Shown here piece after piece: positions 8,269 through 16,997 of a stretch of 43,882 bases of DNA. Below the pieces are notes generated by a model. It was not told where the DNA came from. It ran no database searches and saw only the letters and a program-made list of their open reading frames with translations. Positions within the stretch are counted from its first letter, which is position 1. Every line of letters begins with the position of its first letter. The DNA is taken from NCBI GenBank assembly GCA_900539255.1, contig UQBJ01000017.1:1-43882 (forward strand), written 5' to 3'. This DNA comes from an uncultured Campylobacter sp. (lineage in GTDB: Bacteria > Campylobacterota > Campylobacteria > Campylobacterales > Campylobacteraceae). The position numbers and the translations under genes are program-made.

Positions 8269-9477
8269 TCACTCATCTCCCAAACTTGGCGACATTTCTA
8301 AAATTTTCCACGGCAAGCCCTGTTTGTTTAACTCGTCCATAAAGGGCTTTGCGTCAAATTCTTCCATATTTTTCACACCCGCACCTCTCCAAATGCCCTT
8401 TGCTACGAGCTTTGCGCCTATCATCGCTGGCACGCCTGTGGTGTAGCTCACCGCTTGCGCGCCCGTTTCAGTAAAGCACTCTTCGTGCTTGCAGACATTG
8501 TAGATATACACTTGCCTTTGCTTGCCGTCCTTTACACCGCGAATCACGCAACCTATGTTCGTGTAGCCCTTTGTGCGCACTCCAAGGCTTGCAGGGTCTG
8601 GCAAAAGCGTCTTTAAAAACTCTATCGGCACTATCTCGCGCCCTTGATGAAGCACGGGTTTGATGCCTAGCATTCCGACATTTTCAAGGCATTTCATATG
8701 CGTGAGATAACTTTGCGAAAAGGTCATAAAAAAGCGAATTCGCCTAAGCCCGCGAATGTTTTTCACCAAACTTTCAAGCTCTTCGTGATAAAGCAAATAG
8801 CTGTCCTTTACCCCAACTTCTGGGTAATCCCACTCCATTTTTACTGAAACGGGCGCGGTTTCAATCCACTCGCCATCTTGCCAAAAACGCCCCTTTGCGC
8901 TCACTTCACGCAAGTTTATTTCGGGGTTAAAATTTGTCGCAAAGGCGTAGCCGTGGTCGCCAGCGTTGCAATCAAGTATGTCGATGAAATGAATCTCATC
9001 AAAGAGATTTTGCTGAGCGTAAGCGCAAAAAACATTTGTAACACCAGGGTCAAAACCGCTTCCCAAAAGCCCTAAAATTCCAGCTTTTTTGAATTTTTCG
9101 TCCCGCGCCCATTGCTCTTTATACTCAAATTTAGCCACATCAGGATGCTCGTAATTTGCCGTGTCGATGTAAGGAATTTTCGCCTCTACGCAAGCGTCCA
9201 TTAGTGTCAAATCTTGGTAAGGCAAGGCGACATTTAAAAGCAAATCCGCCTTTATGTCGCTTGCAAGCCTTGCTACTGCCTTGCTATCATCAGCGTCAAT
9301 TTGAGCTGTGTTTATGCTGACATTGAGGCGTTCTTTGATGAATTTTGCGATTTCATCGCATTTACTTTTCGTGCGGCTTGCTAGGGTGATTTGCGTGAAA
9401 GTGTCCGCGTTCATCGCGCATTTAATGGTAGCTACGCGGCTTACTCCGCCTGCACCTATGATTAAAATATGACTCAT
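8269..9477 (-). CDS. Carboxynorspermidine dehydrogenase (saccharopine dehydrogenase family)
   Basis: A 402-residue cytosolic oxidoreductase. The N-terminus LIIGAGGVSRVATIKCA is a Rossmann NAD(P)-binding loop, followed by ASRTK, LLLNVALPY, YIDTANYEH and GLLGSGFDPGVTNVF, as in the saccharopine dehydrogenase family. The sequence agrees with the Campylobacter protein (Cj0172c type) that reductively condenses aspartate semialdehyde with a diamine, the first step of the alternative spermidine/norspermidine route. Its partner, a carboxynorspermidine decarboxylase, is not in the window. The ATG follows AAGGAG by 5 nt. A true saccharopine dehydrogenase is less likely in this lineage. Confidence 0.88.
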   Translation of the reverse strand: MSHILIIGAGGVSRVATIKCAMNADTFTQITLASRTKSKCDEIAKFIKERLNVSINTAQIDADDSKAVARLASDIKADLLLNVALPYQDLTLMDACVEAKIPYIDTANYEHPDVAKFEYKEQWARDEKFKKAGILGLLGSGFDPGVTNVFCAYAQQNLFDEIHFIDILDCNAGDHGYAFATNFNPEINLREVSAKGRFWQDGEWIETAPVSVKMEWDYPEVGVKDSYLLYHEELESLVKNIRGLRRIRFFMTFSQSYLTHMKCLENVGMLGIKPVLHQGREIVPIEFLKTLLPDPASLGVRTKGYTNIGCVIRGVKDGKQRQVYIYNVCKHEECFTETGAQAVSYTTGVPAMIGAKLVAKGIWRGAGVKNMEEFDAKPFMDELNKQGLPWKILEMSPSLGDE

Positions 9478-9508
9478 TTTGACTCCTTTTTGAATTTTGT
9501 TTTCAAAT

Positions 9509-9862
9509 TTATGCTTTGCCTTCGTTGATGACTTTAAAGAAATTTGGCTTGTTTGTTTTGTTGGCTGTGAGTTTGAAAATCACGCAACCATCGGGGCAAA
9601 CTATATCCTTGCTGAATTTGCTCTGTCCGCCTAAATTTCGCAAATCTCCGCCACTTCGCACCGCCTCCATAAGCGGAAATAGTATCATCATCATTTTCGA
9701 GCAAATGCCTTGCCCTTGCGAATTCGTGGGGCAACCATAGGTGCATTTGTAGCTGTCGCCGATTTCTTCGCCATTTCGGCAATACCCCTCAGTTTTATCG
9801 CCACGCAAAAAGCCCCTTACTTCAAGCTCAAATTCATAGTTCTCATCAAACCATTTTTTCAT
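9509..9862 (-). CDS. TIGR04076-like Cys-rich small protein
   Basis: A 117-residue soluble protein with the layout of the TIGR04076 family: an N-terminal strand (FELEVRGFLRG), then CTYGCPTNSQGQGICSKM, ILFPLMEAVRSGGDLR, and a CPDGCVIFKL ending. Several Cys residues could bind a metal or form disulfides. The function of the family is unknown. The ATG at 9862 has GGGA upstream; an extension to 9913 is possible but unsupported. It sits 31 nt upstream of carboxynorspermidine dehydrogenase on the same strand, so the two are probably co-transcribed. Confidence 0.65.
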   Translation of the reverse strand: MKKWFDENYEFELEVRGFLRGDKTEGYCRNGEEIGDSYKCTYGCPTNSQGQGICSKMMMILFPLMEAVRSGGDLRNLGGQSKFSKDIVCPDGCVIFKLTANKTNKPNFFKVINEGKA

Positions 9863-10001
9863 TTTCGTCCCTTTTATGCTTGAATTTTTACAAAAATTAT
9901 AGCATAAATTCAATGCTAAAAATAGTATTTCAAGTCATCTTTTGGGCTTAAATGGGCGAATTTTGTAAATTTTTCGCAGAAATTTAACAAAACACCAGAT
10001 T

Positions 10002-11180
10002 TCACATAAAATTTGGTGTATGTGCCTTGCTTAAATCCACAGCCAAATCCTCATCTATACCACAATTAACAAGCCTTTGCGTGCGGTTTATATGCATTTT
10101 GGCTTTTAAGTTTTCAACCATTTCAAAGCCTTTTTTGTAAGCATTTGGCTCTGTGCTACCACCTGCAAATACGCTTAAAGCCTCAATCAAAAGGCTTGAT
10201 TCGGCGTTTATCTCGTCAAGACTATGGCGGCGCGCGAAAACGCACTCTTTTAAAAGCTCTATTTTGTGGGGATTTGATTTGATTGAATTTTTTATATGCT
10301 CTTGTCCGTAGGCAACATGACGAGCCTCATCAAGCCTAGCAAGGTATAAAAGCCTCTTTGTAGGCTCATCTTTGGCATATTCTTCTAAAAAGGCGAGCAA
10401 ATCAATAAAAGTGCCTTCCCCCATAATGTGAAGCAAAAAACTTGATTTAAAATAATCTTTTTCGTTAAAAAGCGTGTAAAGACTGCGTTGAGTCGCTACG
10501 CTAGAGTGTTGCACGCCAAGCTTTGTGGCTTTTGCCCTTTTTAAAAAAGCCTCGATATGCCTTGCCTCATCGCCTATAATGCTTGCTAAAAATAGCGGCA
10601 CTTCGGTGTAAAAGGGTGAAATTTGAGCCAAAAACTGACTAGGTATGTAAAGGGCTGAAAACTCATTTTCAATCAAATAAGTCATAATCTGCGCCAAAGC
10701 TTGCTCGTAAGCTTGCTCATAACTTGGGATTTCATTCCACGCAATGTCTCTTGTGGCATTCCACTGCGCTTTTTTCGCCTCCTCATAAAGTTTTATAAGA
10801 GAATCGCTCCACACATTTTCCTTTGAGGATAAGCTAAAATGATACTTTGGGCTGCCTTGCTGCGCACTAACACCACGCGGGGCAAGTCCTAGCATAGTGG
10901 GGGCTAAATTTTCCACATTTAAGGGCGTGGGCGTAAATTTTTCTTGTGAATTTTTACGCAAATAGTAGCTAAAAGCGTGTTTTAAAGGCTTTTTTTCAAC
11001 AAAAATTTCGCCCTTAAAATGACACCAAGCGACTAAATCACTTTCTAAATTGTCAAAATCGCTCAAAACCTCGATAATGTCGCCATTTTTAGCAAGTAAA
11101 AAGGCGTTTTCAAGCCGCAAAAAAAAGGCTTTGCCAAGCTCAATCTGCCCTAAATTTAGGCTTAAAATATGTGAATTCAA
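10002..11180 (-). CDS. TusA-like / ferritin-like diiron protein fusion
   Basis: A 392-residue soluble protein. Residues 1-60 look like a TusA/SirA-type sulfur-carrier domain (GDIIEVLSDFDNLESDLVAW, then CHFKGE), but without the usual CPxP cysteine motif near the N-terminus. The rest is helical with two ferritin-like diiron helices: Glu in NEFSALY and DEARHIEAF (about 170-212), then GEGTF and DEARHVAYG (about 252-290). These supply the expected E and ExxH ligands of a diiron oxygenase or oxidase. Start is TTG at 11180, 2 nt after the PhnD-like gene and 6 nt after AGG. It is the last gene of a three-gene operon. Substrate unknown. Confidence 0.72.
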   Translation of the reverse strand: MNSHILSLNLGQIELGKAFFLRLENAFLLAKNGDIIEVLSDFDNLESDLVAWCHFKGEIFVEKKPLKHAFSYYLRKNSQEKFTPTPLNVENLAPTMLGLAPRGVSAQQGSPKYHFSLSSKENVWSDSLIKLYEEAKKAQWNATRDIAWNEIPSYEQAYEQALAQIMTYLIENEFSALYIPSQFLAQISPFYTEVPLFLASIIGDEARHIEAFLKRAKATKLGVQHSSVATQRSLYTLFNEKDYFKSSFLLHIMGEGTFIDLLAFLEEYAKDEPTKRLLYLARLDEARHVAYGQEHIKNSIKSNPHKIELLKECVFARRHSLDEINAESSLLIEALSVFAGGSTEPNAYKKGFEMVENLKAKMHINRTQRLVNCGIDEDLAVDLSKAHTPNFM

Positions 11181-11182
11181 GC

Positions 11183-12058
11183 TTAACCTACCTTGTTTTC
11201 AAGCAAATTTTGTTCTTTCATTGCCTCATAGACTTTATGATAGGCTTCTAGCTCGCTTTTGCCAACGCGAATCCAGCGGTTTAAACCCTCCATTGTCATC
11301 ATTTTAGAAATAAGCTCTTCGTTTTTGCGTTCATTTTGGCTAAGCAACATTTGGCTAAATTTCTCGCCCAAAGCCTCGTCAAAATTTGGCAAAACAGAGA
11401 AATTACAATGACAGTAACCCTCGCTAGTCCAAAAGCTTTCTATCTCAGGGTAGCTGCCATTTTCTAAAATCCTAGCCCAAGTGCTTGAACCTATGCTCCC
11501 AGCATCAAGCCGTCCGCTTTTAATCCTCTCTAAAATATCATATTCACTTCTGCCTGTGTCGCCGTGCTTGCCAACATCTGAGTTGTAGCGAACAACGCTA
11601 AGCTCTTTTTCATTTGCCCTGCCGCACTCATCTGGTGAATTAAATTCCTTTATATCAAGACTTATGCCCGCTCGTTTAAGGTAGTAAAGTGCCATAATAG
11701 CAGCTTGTGCGCTGTCCATACTGCCAAGCCCAAAGCTTTTGCCTTGCAAATCTTTGAGTGTTTTTATGCCACTACCCTTTTTACACACAAATTTCGTGGT
11801 GAAATTTACATCAGTATCACGCATAATGAGTGCTTTTGCTTTGTTTTGCGTGGCATAAAGCGTGCGAATCCAAGCTGTGTTAGTATTCCACGCTATGTCA
11901 ATGCTGCCTTTAAGCAAGGCATCAATTTGCCTTTCATAATTGCTAAACAGCACATAATCAAGCTTGCAACCATAATTATTCGCGTATTCTCTTATAATAT
12001 CCCAAATGGGAACGACTTTAGGGTCGTAAGCAACCGCACCAAGTAAAATTGTTTTCAT
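11183..12058 (-). CDS. PhnD-like periplasmic-binding-fold protein lacking a signal peptide
   Basis: A 291-residue protein with the fold signature of PhnD/phosphonate-type solute-binding proteins: YDPKVVPIWDIIREY, LLKGSIDIAWN, LKDLQGKSFGLGSMDSAQA, then VGKHGDTGRSEYDILERIKSG and LDAGSIGSSTW. It begins directly with MKTILLGAVAYDP, the first strand, so it has no signal peptide or lipobox. No ABC permease or ATPase gene is nearby. By analogy with MqnA, MqnD and THI5, which are cytosolic enzymes on this fold, it may be an enzyme or cytosolic ligand-binding protein. The ATG follows AAGGA. Flanked by flavoprotein and diiron genes on the same strand. Confidence 0.75.
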   Translation of the reverse strand: MKTILLGAVAYDPKVVPIWDIIREYANNYGCKLDYVLFSNYERQIDALLKGSIDIAWNTNTAWIRTLYATQNKAKALIMRDTDVNFTTKFVCKKGSGIKTLKDLQGKSFGLGSMDSAQAAIMALYYLKRAGISLDIKEFNSPDECGRANEKELSVVRYNSDVGKHGDTGRSEYDILERIKSGRLDAGSIGSSTWARILENGSYPEIESFWTSEGYCHCNFSVLPNFDEALGEKFSQMLLSQNERKNEELISKMMTMEGLNRWIRVGKSELEAYHKVYEAMKEQNLLENKVG

Positions 12059-12148
12059 TTTTTATCCTTTCTTTTTTGTAACGATGGCTTTGAGCGAATT
12101 TCGTGGGAGTTTTTAACAAACTCCCGTAAAATCTCCGCAAGATAAGCT

Positions 12149-13267
12149 CTATTTTACTAAGGCTTCTCCAAGCCAAATTTTAAGCACATCAAGCCCTGGT
12201 GCCATAACCTGTGAGGCGAGCGAGTCGCGCATATACCTTTCAAGTGGCAACCGTTTTGCATAAGCTGTTCCACCGCCAAGTTTCATCGCCTGCGTGCAAG
12301 CTTCCATTACTACATTTATAGCGTGAATTCTACTTGCAAAAATCTTGCCCGCCGCATCGCTTTCATTTTCTTTAAAACTTCTTGCCGCCTCCATAGTAAG
12401 TGCGTAAGAGCTTTGAATTTTGGTGTAAATTTCAGCCAGCTGCACTCTCACCATTTCAATGTCCGCTAAGGCTTGTCCGCTGGTGTATTTACGCTTTTTA
12501 GTATGCTCTAAAATGCACTCATAAGCAGCCTGAGCTAGCCCTGTATAAACAGCTGCTAAACCCACGACAAAATACATTACTATGGCTATGGCGTGATTGC
12601 CACCATCTCCTTCCTTGCCGACAAGGTATTTTTCATCAACACGCACGCCGTTATATTGAACAGGCATTGAGGCATTGCCACGCATTCCAAGTCCGTCCCA
12701 AGCACTATCTTCGTGTATCATATTTGGCAAGGTTCTATCCACAAGCCAAGTGTTGTGTGCGCCTTTGATTTTGCACGAATTTGTGTTTGTCATATAAAAG
12801 TCCGCTTGTAAGGCACTTGTAACAAAACTTTTTCGTCCATTTAGCACTCTTGCGCCATTTTCTAGGCTCTCGCTAATGTCTGGCAAGCCAAAATGAGTGC
12901 CTGAACCACTTTCACTGTAAGCTAGGGCTATGGCTCGCTCGCCTTTGGCGATTTTGGGTAAAAATTCATCTTTCATCGCCGCACTGCCAAAGCTCACTAT
13001 GCCCGAAGTGCCTGTGTTGTGCATCATATAGCAAAGCCCTGTGGTAGCGTCTTTTCGCGCTAACTCGTAACACACGCCAGTGTGTTCAATTATGCTAAAA
13101 CCAAGTCCACCAAATTCTTTTGGCACTAAAAGTCCCATAAATCCTTGCTTTTTAAGCGCGTCATAGGCTTCTTTTGGGAAACGCCCCTCTTTATCGACAC
13201 TTTCAGTGATGGGCGCAACGATTTCTTGGGCTAGTTTTCTAGCCTTTTGGATAAGTTCTTTTGACAT
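12149..13267 (-). CDS. Acyl-CoA-dehydrogenase-fold flavoprotein
   Basis: A 372-residue protein with a full ACAD architecture: an N-terminal helical domain, AIALAYSESGSGTHFG (flavin-side loop, about residues 117-132), GRKSFVTSALQADFYM, WDGLGMRGNAS, and the C-terminal bundle with KLGGGTAYAKRLPLERYMRD. Where classical enzymes have the catalytic Glu in a YEGT-like motif, this one reads VMAPGLDVL, so the usual base appears to be missing. It could be an atypical dehydrogenase or a DszC-like flavin monooxygenase. The ATG at 13267 follows AAGGAG. First gene of the operon with the PhnD-like and diiron genes. Confidence 0.78.
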   Translation of the reverse strand: MSKELIQKARKLAQEIVAPITESVDKEGRFPKEAYDALKKQGFMGLLVPKEFGGLGFSIIEHTGVCYELARKDATTGLCYMMHNTGTSGIVSFGSAAMKDEFLPKIAKGERAIALAYSESGSGTHFGLPDISESLENGARVLNGRKSFVTSALQADFYMTNTNSCKIKGAHNTWLVDRTLPNMIHEDSAWDGLGMRGNASMPVQYNGVRVDEKYLVGKEGDGGNHAIAIVMYFVVGLAAVYTGLAQAAYECILEHTKKRKYTSGQALADIEMVRVQLAEIYTKIQSSYALTMEAARSFKENESDAAGKIFASRIHAINVVMEACTQAMKLGGGTAYAKRLPLERYMRDSLASQVMAPGLDVLKIWLGEALVK

Positions 13268-13312
13268 AAAGTCTCCTTTTTGAAGTAAGTTTGTTTGTAG
13301 CCACACGGGCTA

Positions 13313-13374
13313 AATACTGCAAAACACGGATACAAGTTTCATTCGTGCGGTTTAGCCTAAACCCTAGAAGTATT
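13313..13374 (-). promoter_or_regulatory. Compact foldable 5' leader of the flavin/diiron operon
   Basis: The transcript predicted from the -10 box would begin with a closing stem AAUACU (13374-13369) pairing with AGUAUU (13318-13313). Inside lie a hairpin GGUUUA-GGC-UAAACC (13363-13349) and a second with CACG/CGUG (13347-13325). Just downstream UAGCC-CGUGU-GGCUA can form another hairpin, whose loop is complementary to GCACG of the inner hairpin. This looks like a small aptamer-type junction, but I cannot assign it to any known riboswitch class. Confidence 0.4.
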
Positions 13375-13381
13375 GAGTGAA

Positions 13382-13387
13382 ATTATA
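13382..13387 (-). promoter_or_regulatory. Extended -10 promoter of the flavin/diiron operon
   Basis: On the minus strand TATGCTATAATTTC contains an extended TGCTATAAT box. The start site should be near 13375, giving a leader of about 108 nt before the ATG at 13267. Confidence 0.65.
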
Positions 13388-13444
13388 GCATAGAATTTTT
13401 AATTTTTACTGAAAATAAAACAAATTTAGCGCAAATTCACAGAG

Positions 13445-15016
13445 TCAAATCAAATTTTTAATTACAAGCTGCGGATTTATGCTGCCACCAAAGTCGTTTT
13501 TGCTGACATTTGCGATGAAAGAAATGCTTTGTCCATTTTTGATTTCTTTGTCAAAATCAAAAAACACCGCTTGAACGGTCGTGTTTTCATCGCCCAAAAC
13601 AAGCCTTAAATGCCGTCCTTCCTTGCCAAGCGTTTTAGCACTTTTCACGCTCACATTTTTAAATTCAAACAAGGGGCGCGGGTTTTTGTGTCCAAAAGGC
13701 TCGAAAAAATCCAGCATTAAAAGCAAATCAAAATCCACGCTCTTTAAGGGCAAAATGCCTAAAATTTCATCGTTGCTTATAAATTTTTCGCTTGGAATTT
13801 GAGCGCATTGCTCATTTAAATTTGCCTTTAAGGTGCTTAAATTTTCAAGCTCAATTAGCATTCCGCCAGCTCCCTTGTGTCCGCCGTAGCTTAAAAATAG
13901 CTCTTTTTGTGTCTCGCAAAGCTCTATAATGTCGATTTGTCCGACACTTCGCCCGCTGCCCTTTGCCTTGTCCTCAAATTCACTAAACACAAAGGCGGGC
14001 TTGCCAAAATGCCTTGCAAGGCGGCTTGCCACTATGCCCAAAACGCCCTCGTGCCAGCCCTTGCCACTTACTAAGACTACCTTATCATCAGCACTTATTT
14101 GAGACAAAGACGCCTCAAAAAGCCTTTTTTCCTCGCTTTTGCGCTTGTCGTTAAAGGCGATAATTTGCTCTAAAAGTTTAAACGCCTTTTCAAAACTGCG
14201 CGTGTATAAAAATTCAAAGCTCACATTTGCATCGCTCATTCGCCCTGCGCTGTTGATTAGGGGCGCGATGAGAAAACTTATATTATCAAGGCTGAATTTA
14301 TCTTTGTTGTAAAGCTGTTTTATGGCGCGAAAGGCTGGGCGTTTGGACGAATTTATGCGCTTTATGCCCTCACGCACTAAAACGCGGTTTAAGTCGCGCA
14401 ACTCCATCATATCAGCCATTATGGCTATGGCAAGCAGTTCTAAAAATTTACCCAAATCAAATTTAAGCCTGCATTCTTCTTTTAAAGCCGCCAGCAAATA
14501 CCACGCCACTTGCGCTCCGCAAATCTCAATGTCCGCAAATTCATCGTCCTTTTGCTTTGGGTTGATGATAGCATAGGCTTGTGGCAAGGTTTGTGGCGGT
14601 ATGTGATGGTCTGTGATGATTAAATCCACGCCCCTTCGCTTGCAAAGCTCGCCCGCTTCCACAGCACCTATGCCATTATCCACAGTGATGATAAGCGTGG
14701 CATCTAGCTCGCGGACAATGTCTGCGTTTAAGCCGTAGCCGTCTTTAAAGCGGTTTGGGATTTTCACCACATAATCCACTCCAAGCTCGTCAAAAAATTC
14801 AGCCATCATCACGCAAGAGACGATTCCATCGACATCATAATCTCCAACAATGGCGATTTTTTCAGCCTTTTCAATCGCCACTTTTATGCGCTTTGCGGCT
14901 TTGAAATTGTCTTTAAGCGTGGCTGGCAAGGGCAAATCCGCAAGGCTTTTGCGCGTGTCCTTTGCAAAACGAGTCGCTAAAATTTGGCGAATTTCTTCCT
15001 TACTCAGCTCTTTCAT
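13445..15016 (-). CDS. recJ: Single-stranded-DNA-specific exonuclease RecJ
   Basis: A 523-residue DHH-family 5'-3' exonuclease for recombination and mismatch repair. The DHH domain shows IVGDYDVDGIVSC (about residues 56-68), TVDNGIGA and LIITDHH. A DHHA1 domain follows with SGKGWHEGVLGIVASRLA and YGGHKGAGGML, then a C-terminal OB-like region (LRLVLGDENTTVQAVFFDF). The start is either ATG at 15016 or GTG at 15022; neither has a strong ribosome site, and both overlap the end of pyrG, so translation is probably coupled to it. Confidence 0.95.
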   Translation of the reverse strand: MKELSKEEIRQILATRFAKDTRKSLADLPLPATLKDNFKAAKRIKVAIEKAEKIAIVGDYDVDGIVSCVMMAEFFDELGVDYVVKIPNRFKDGYGLNADIVRELDATLIITVDNGIGAVEAGELCKRRGVDLIITDHHIPPQTLPQAYAIINPKQKDDEFADIEICGAQVAWYLLAALKEECRLKFDLGKFLELLAIAIMADMMELRDLNRVLVREGIKRINSSKRPAFRAIKQLYNKDKFSLDNISFLIAPLINSAGRMSDANVSFEFLYTRSFEKAFKLLEQIIAFNDKRKSEEKRLFEASLSQISADDKVVLVSGKGWHEGVLGIVASRLARHFGKPAFVFSEFEDKAKGSGRSVGQIDIIELCETQKELFLSYGGHKGAGGMLIELENLSTLKANLNEQCAQIPSEKFISNDEILGILPLKSVDFDLLLMLDFFEPFGHKNPRPLFEFKNVSVKSAKTLGKEGRHLRLVLGDENTTVQAVFFDFDKEIKNGQSISFIANVSKNDFGGSINPQLVIKNLI

Positions 15017-16634
15017 ACTCACTCGCTTTTTTGATAAACGCTAGTATAACGGGATTTGCGCGCACTAAATGCGAAGTAAATTCAGGGTGAAACTGCACGC
15101 CGATGAAAAATGGGTGCTTTGCAAGCTCTACAACCTCGATAAGTCCGCTACTTTCGCCGCTTATGATAAGTCCATTTTTTTCATAGTCCTTTTTGTAGCG
15201 TGGGTTTGCTTCAAAGCGGTGTCTGTGTCGCTCATTGATGCTTTTTTTGCCCTCATAAATCTCGCTTAAAAGGCTTTTTGGCTTGATAACACATTCATAC
15301 GCTCCAAGTCTCATCGTGCCTCCAAGCGGGCTTTTTTGGGTGCGGATTTGCTTTTCGCCTGCACTATTTATAAACTCATCGATGAGAAAAACGACAGGGT
15401 TTTTGGTTTTGGGCTTAAATTCAGTAGAATGCGCGTCTTTTAAGCCAAGCACATTGCGCGCAAACTCCACTAAAACAAGCTGCATACCAAGACAAATGCC
15501 TAAAAATGGAATTTTACGCGTGCGAGCGAAATTTATGGCTTTGATTTTGCCCTCAATGCCCCGTTCGCCAAAGCCCCCAGCCACTAAAATCCCTCTTATG
15601 TCCTTAAACACCTTGCTTTCATCTAGGCTTTCAAGTTTTTCGCTGTCTATCCATTTGAGTTTCACTCGCGCATTAAGCGCAGCACCAGCGTGGATAATGG
15701 CTTCTGTTAGGCTTTTGTAGCTTTCTTTTAAGTCAATGTATTTGCCCACAAAGGCGATTTGCAGTTCATTTTTAGGCGCAAGCACACGGCGCACGAGCTT
15801 GTCCCACTCTTTCATATCGGGCTTTAAGGGCTTTAAATTCAGCAAACTTGCTATGCTAGCGAGTATGTCTTGCTTTAAGAAATTCAGCGGTATTTGGTAA
15901 ATGCTCTTTGCATCGACACTTTCGATGACACAATCTTTCTCCACGCCGCAAGAAATGGCGATTTTGAGCTTTAAATCCTTATCAAGCGGCTTTTCACAGC
16001 GGCAAATTATCATATCTGGGCTTATGCCTATGCGGCGAAGTTCATTAACGCTGTGTTGTGTGGGCTTTGTTTTAAGCTCGCCTGTGGTTTTAATCAACGG
16101 CACAAGGGTTAAGTGGATATTCATTGCGCCCATTTTGCCTACTTCTAGGCGCAAGGCACGAATGGCTTCCAAAAAGGGCAGCCCCTCAATGTCGCCCACA
16201 GTGCCGCCGATTTCTACGATGAGTATGTCCTTGCCAAGCCCCGCTTTTACGATGCGTTCTTTGATTTCGCCCACGATATGCGGTATCACTTGTATGGTTT
16301 TGCCAAGATAATCCCCGCGCCGTTCCTTTTCTATCACGCTTTGATACACCTTGCCTGTGGTGAAATTGTTAAGCTGGCTTAAATTCTCGTCCAAAAAACG
16401 CTCATAATGCCCTAAATCCAAGTCCGTCTCAGCACCGTCTTGCGTAACAAATACTTCGCCGTGCTCAAAAGGACTCATCGTGCCGGGGTCGACATTTATG
16501 TAAGGGTCTGCCTTTAAAATGCTTACTTTAAGCCCTGAATTTTTAAGAAGCGCTGCTATGCTTGCTGCGGCAATGCCCTTGCCAAGAGAGCTTAACACTC
16601 CGCCCGTGATGAAAATGTATTTGGTGTGTTTCAT
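15000..16634 (-). CDS. pyrG: CTP synthase
   Basis: A 544-residue enzyme making CTP from UTP, ATP and glutamine. The synthetase domain begins KYIFITGGVLSSLGKGI with the P-loop and continues with SPFEHGEVFVTQDGAETDLD and IEIGGTVGDIEG-type sequence. The class I glutamine amidotransferase domain has its nucleophile in FLGICLGMQ (about residue 375) and the His-Glu pair in GVQFHPEF. The ATG at 16634 starts the synthetase domain directly; the ribosome site (AAAGAAAG) is weak. The gene overlaps recJ and is divergent from thyX. Confidence 0.97.
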   Translation of the reverse strand: MKHTKYIFITGGVLSSLGKGIAAASIAALLKNSGLKVSILKADPYINVDPGTMSPFEHGEVFVTQDGAETDLDLGHYERFLDENLSQLNNFTTGKVYQSVIEKERRGDYLGKTIQVIPHIVGEIKERIVKAGLGKDILIVEIGGTVGDIEGLPFLEAIRALRLEVGKMGAMNIHLTLVPLIKTTGELKTKPTQHSVNELRRIGISPDMIICRCEKPLDKDLKLKIAISCGVEKDCVIESVDAKSIYQIPLNFLKQDILASIASLLNLKPLKPDMKEWDKLVRRVLAPKNELQIAFVGKYIDLKESYKSLTEAIIHAGAALNARVKLKWIDSEKLESLDESKVFKDIRGILVAGGFGERGIEGKIKAINFARTRKIPFLGICLGMQLVLVEFARNVLGLKDAHSTEFKPKTKNPVVFLIDEFINSAGEKQIRTQKSPLGGTMRLGAYECVIKPKSLLSEIYEGKKSINERHRHRFEANPRYKKDYEKNGLIISGESSGLIEVVELAKHPFFIGVQFHPEFTSHLVRANPVILAFIKKASEYERAE

Positions 16635-16997
16635 AATCTTTCTTTCTTTTAGCACTTTGCGCTAAATTTATCTTATCTAAATCCCATTTTATGAACTTTG
16701 CTCTGTTTGTTTGCCTAAAAATTCACGCTTTGGCGCAAATTTTTACATTTGCTTGGCAAATTTTAGCCTAAATTTATGAATTTTAAAACAAAATTTTGCA
16801 AAAATTTAAACTAAAATTCACTCTACTTGATTATAATTTCGCAAGTATTTTGACAAGGCAAATTTAAGCCTTAAATTTAACGATTTACAAGGCAAGGGCT
16901 TTGATTGCTTGAATTTGTGCGAGCGCAAAAGGCGCATTTAAGCTCATCGAGCAAGATTTGCAAAAGCGCACAAAAGCCACGCCATAAAGGACAAATG
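16635..16997. other. Divergent control region between pyrG and thyX
   Basis: No gene seen. A very A/T-rich stretch (16680-16830) carries the plus-strand promoter of thyX at its right end. About 150 nt of transcribed leader to thyX follows, with the short direct pair TTTACAAGGCAAGGG and TTGACAAGGCAAATT. An open frame from a TTG at 16905 into thyX is probably not used. Confidence 0.5.
16832..16837 (+). promoter_or_regulatory. -10 box of thyX
   Basis: CTTGATTATAATTTCGC contains a perfect TATAAT upstream of thyX. The start site would be near 16844, leaving a leader of about 150 nt, longer than usual in this window. Confidence 0.5.

Noticed and set aside
11183..12058. Phosphonate ABC transporter binding protein
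   Set aside because: There is no signal peptide or lipobox, and no permease or ATPase gene nearby, so an importer role is not supported.
13313..13374. TPP, purine or preQ1 riboswitch before the flavin/diiron operon
   Set aside because: The conserved core sequences of these classes are not present; only the secondary structure is suggestive.
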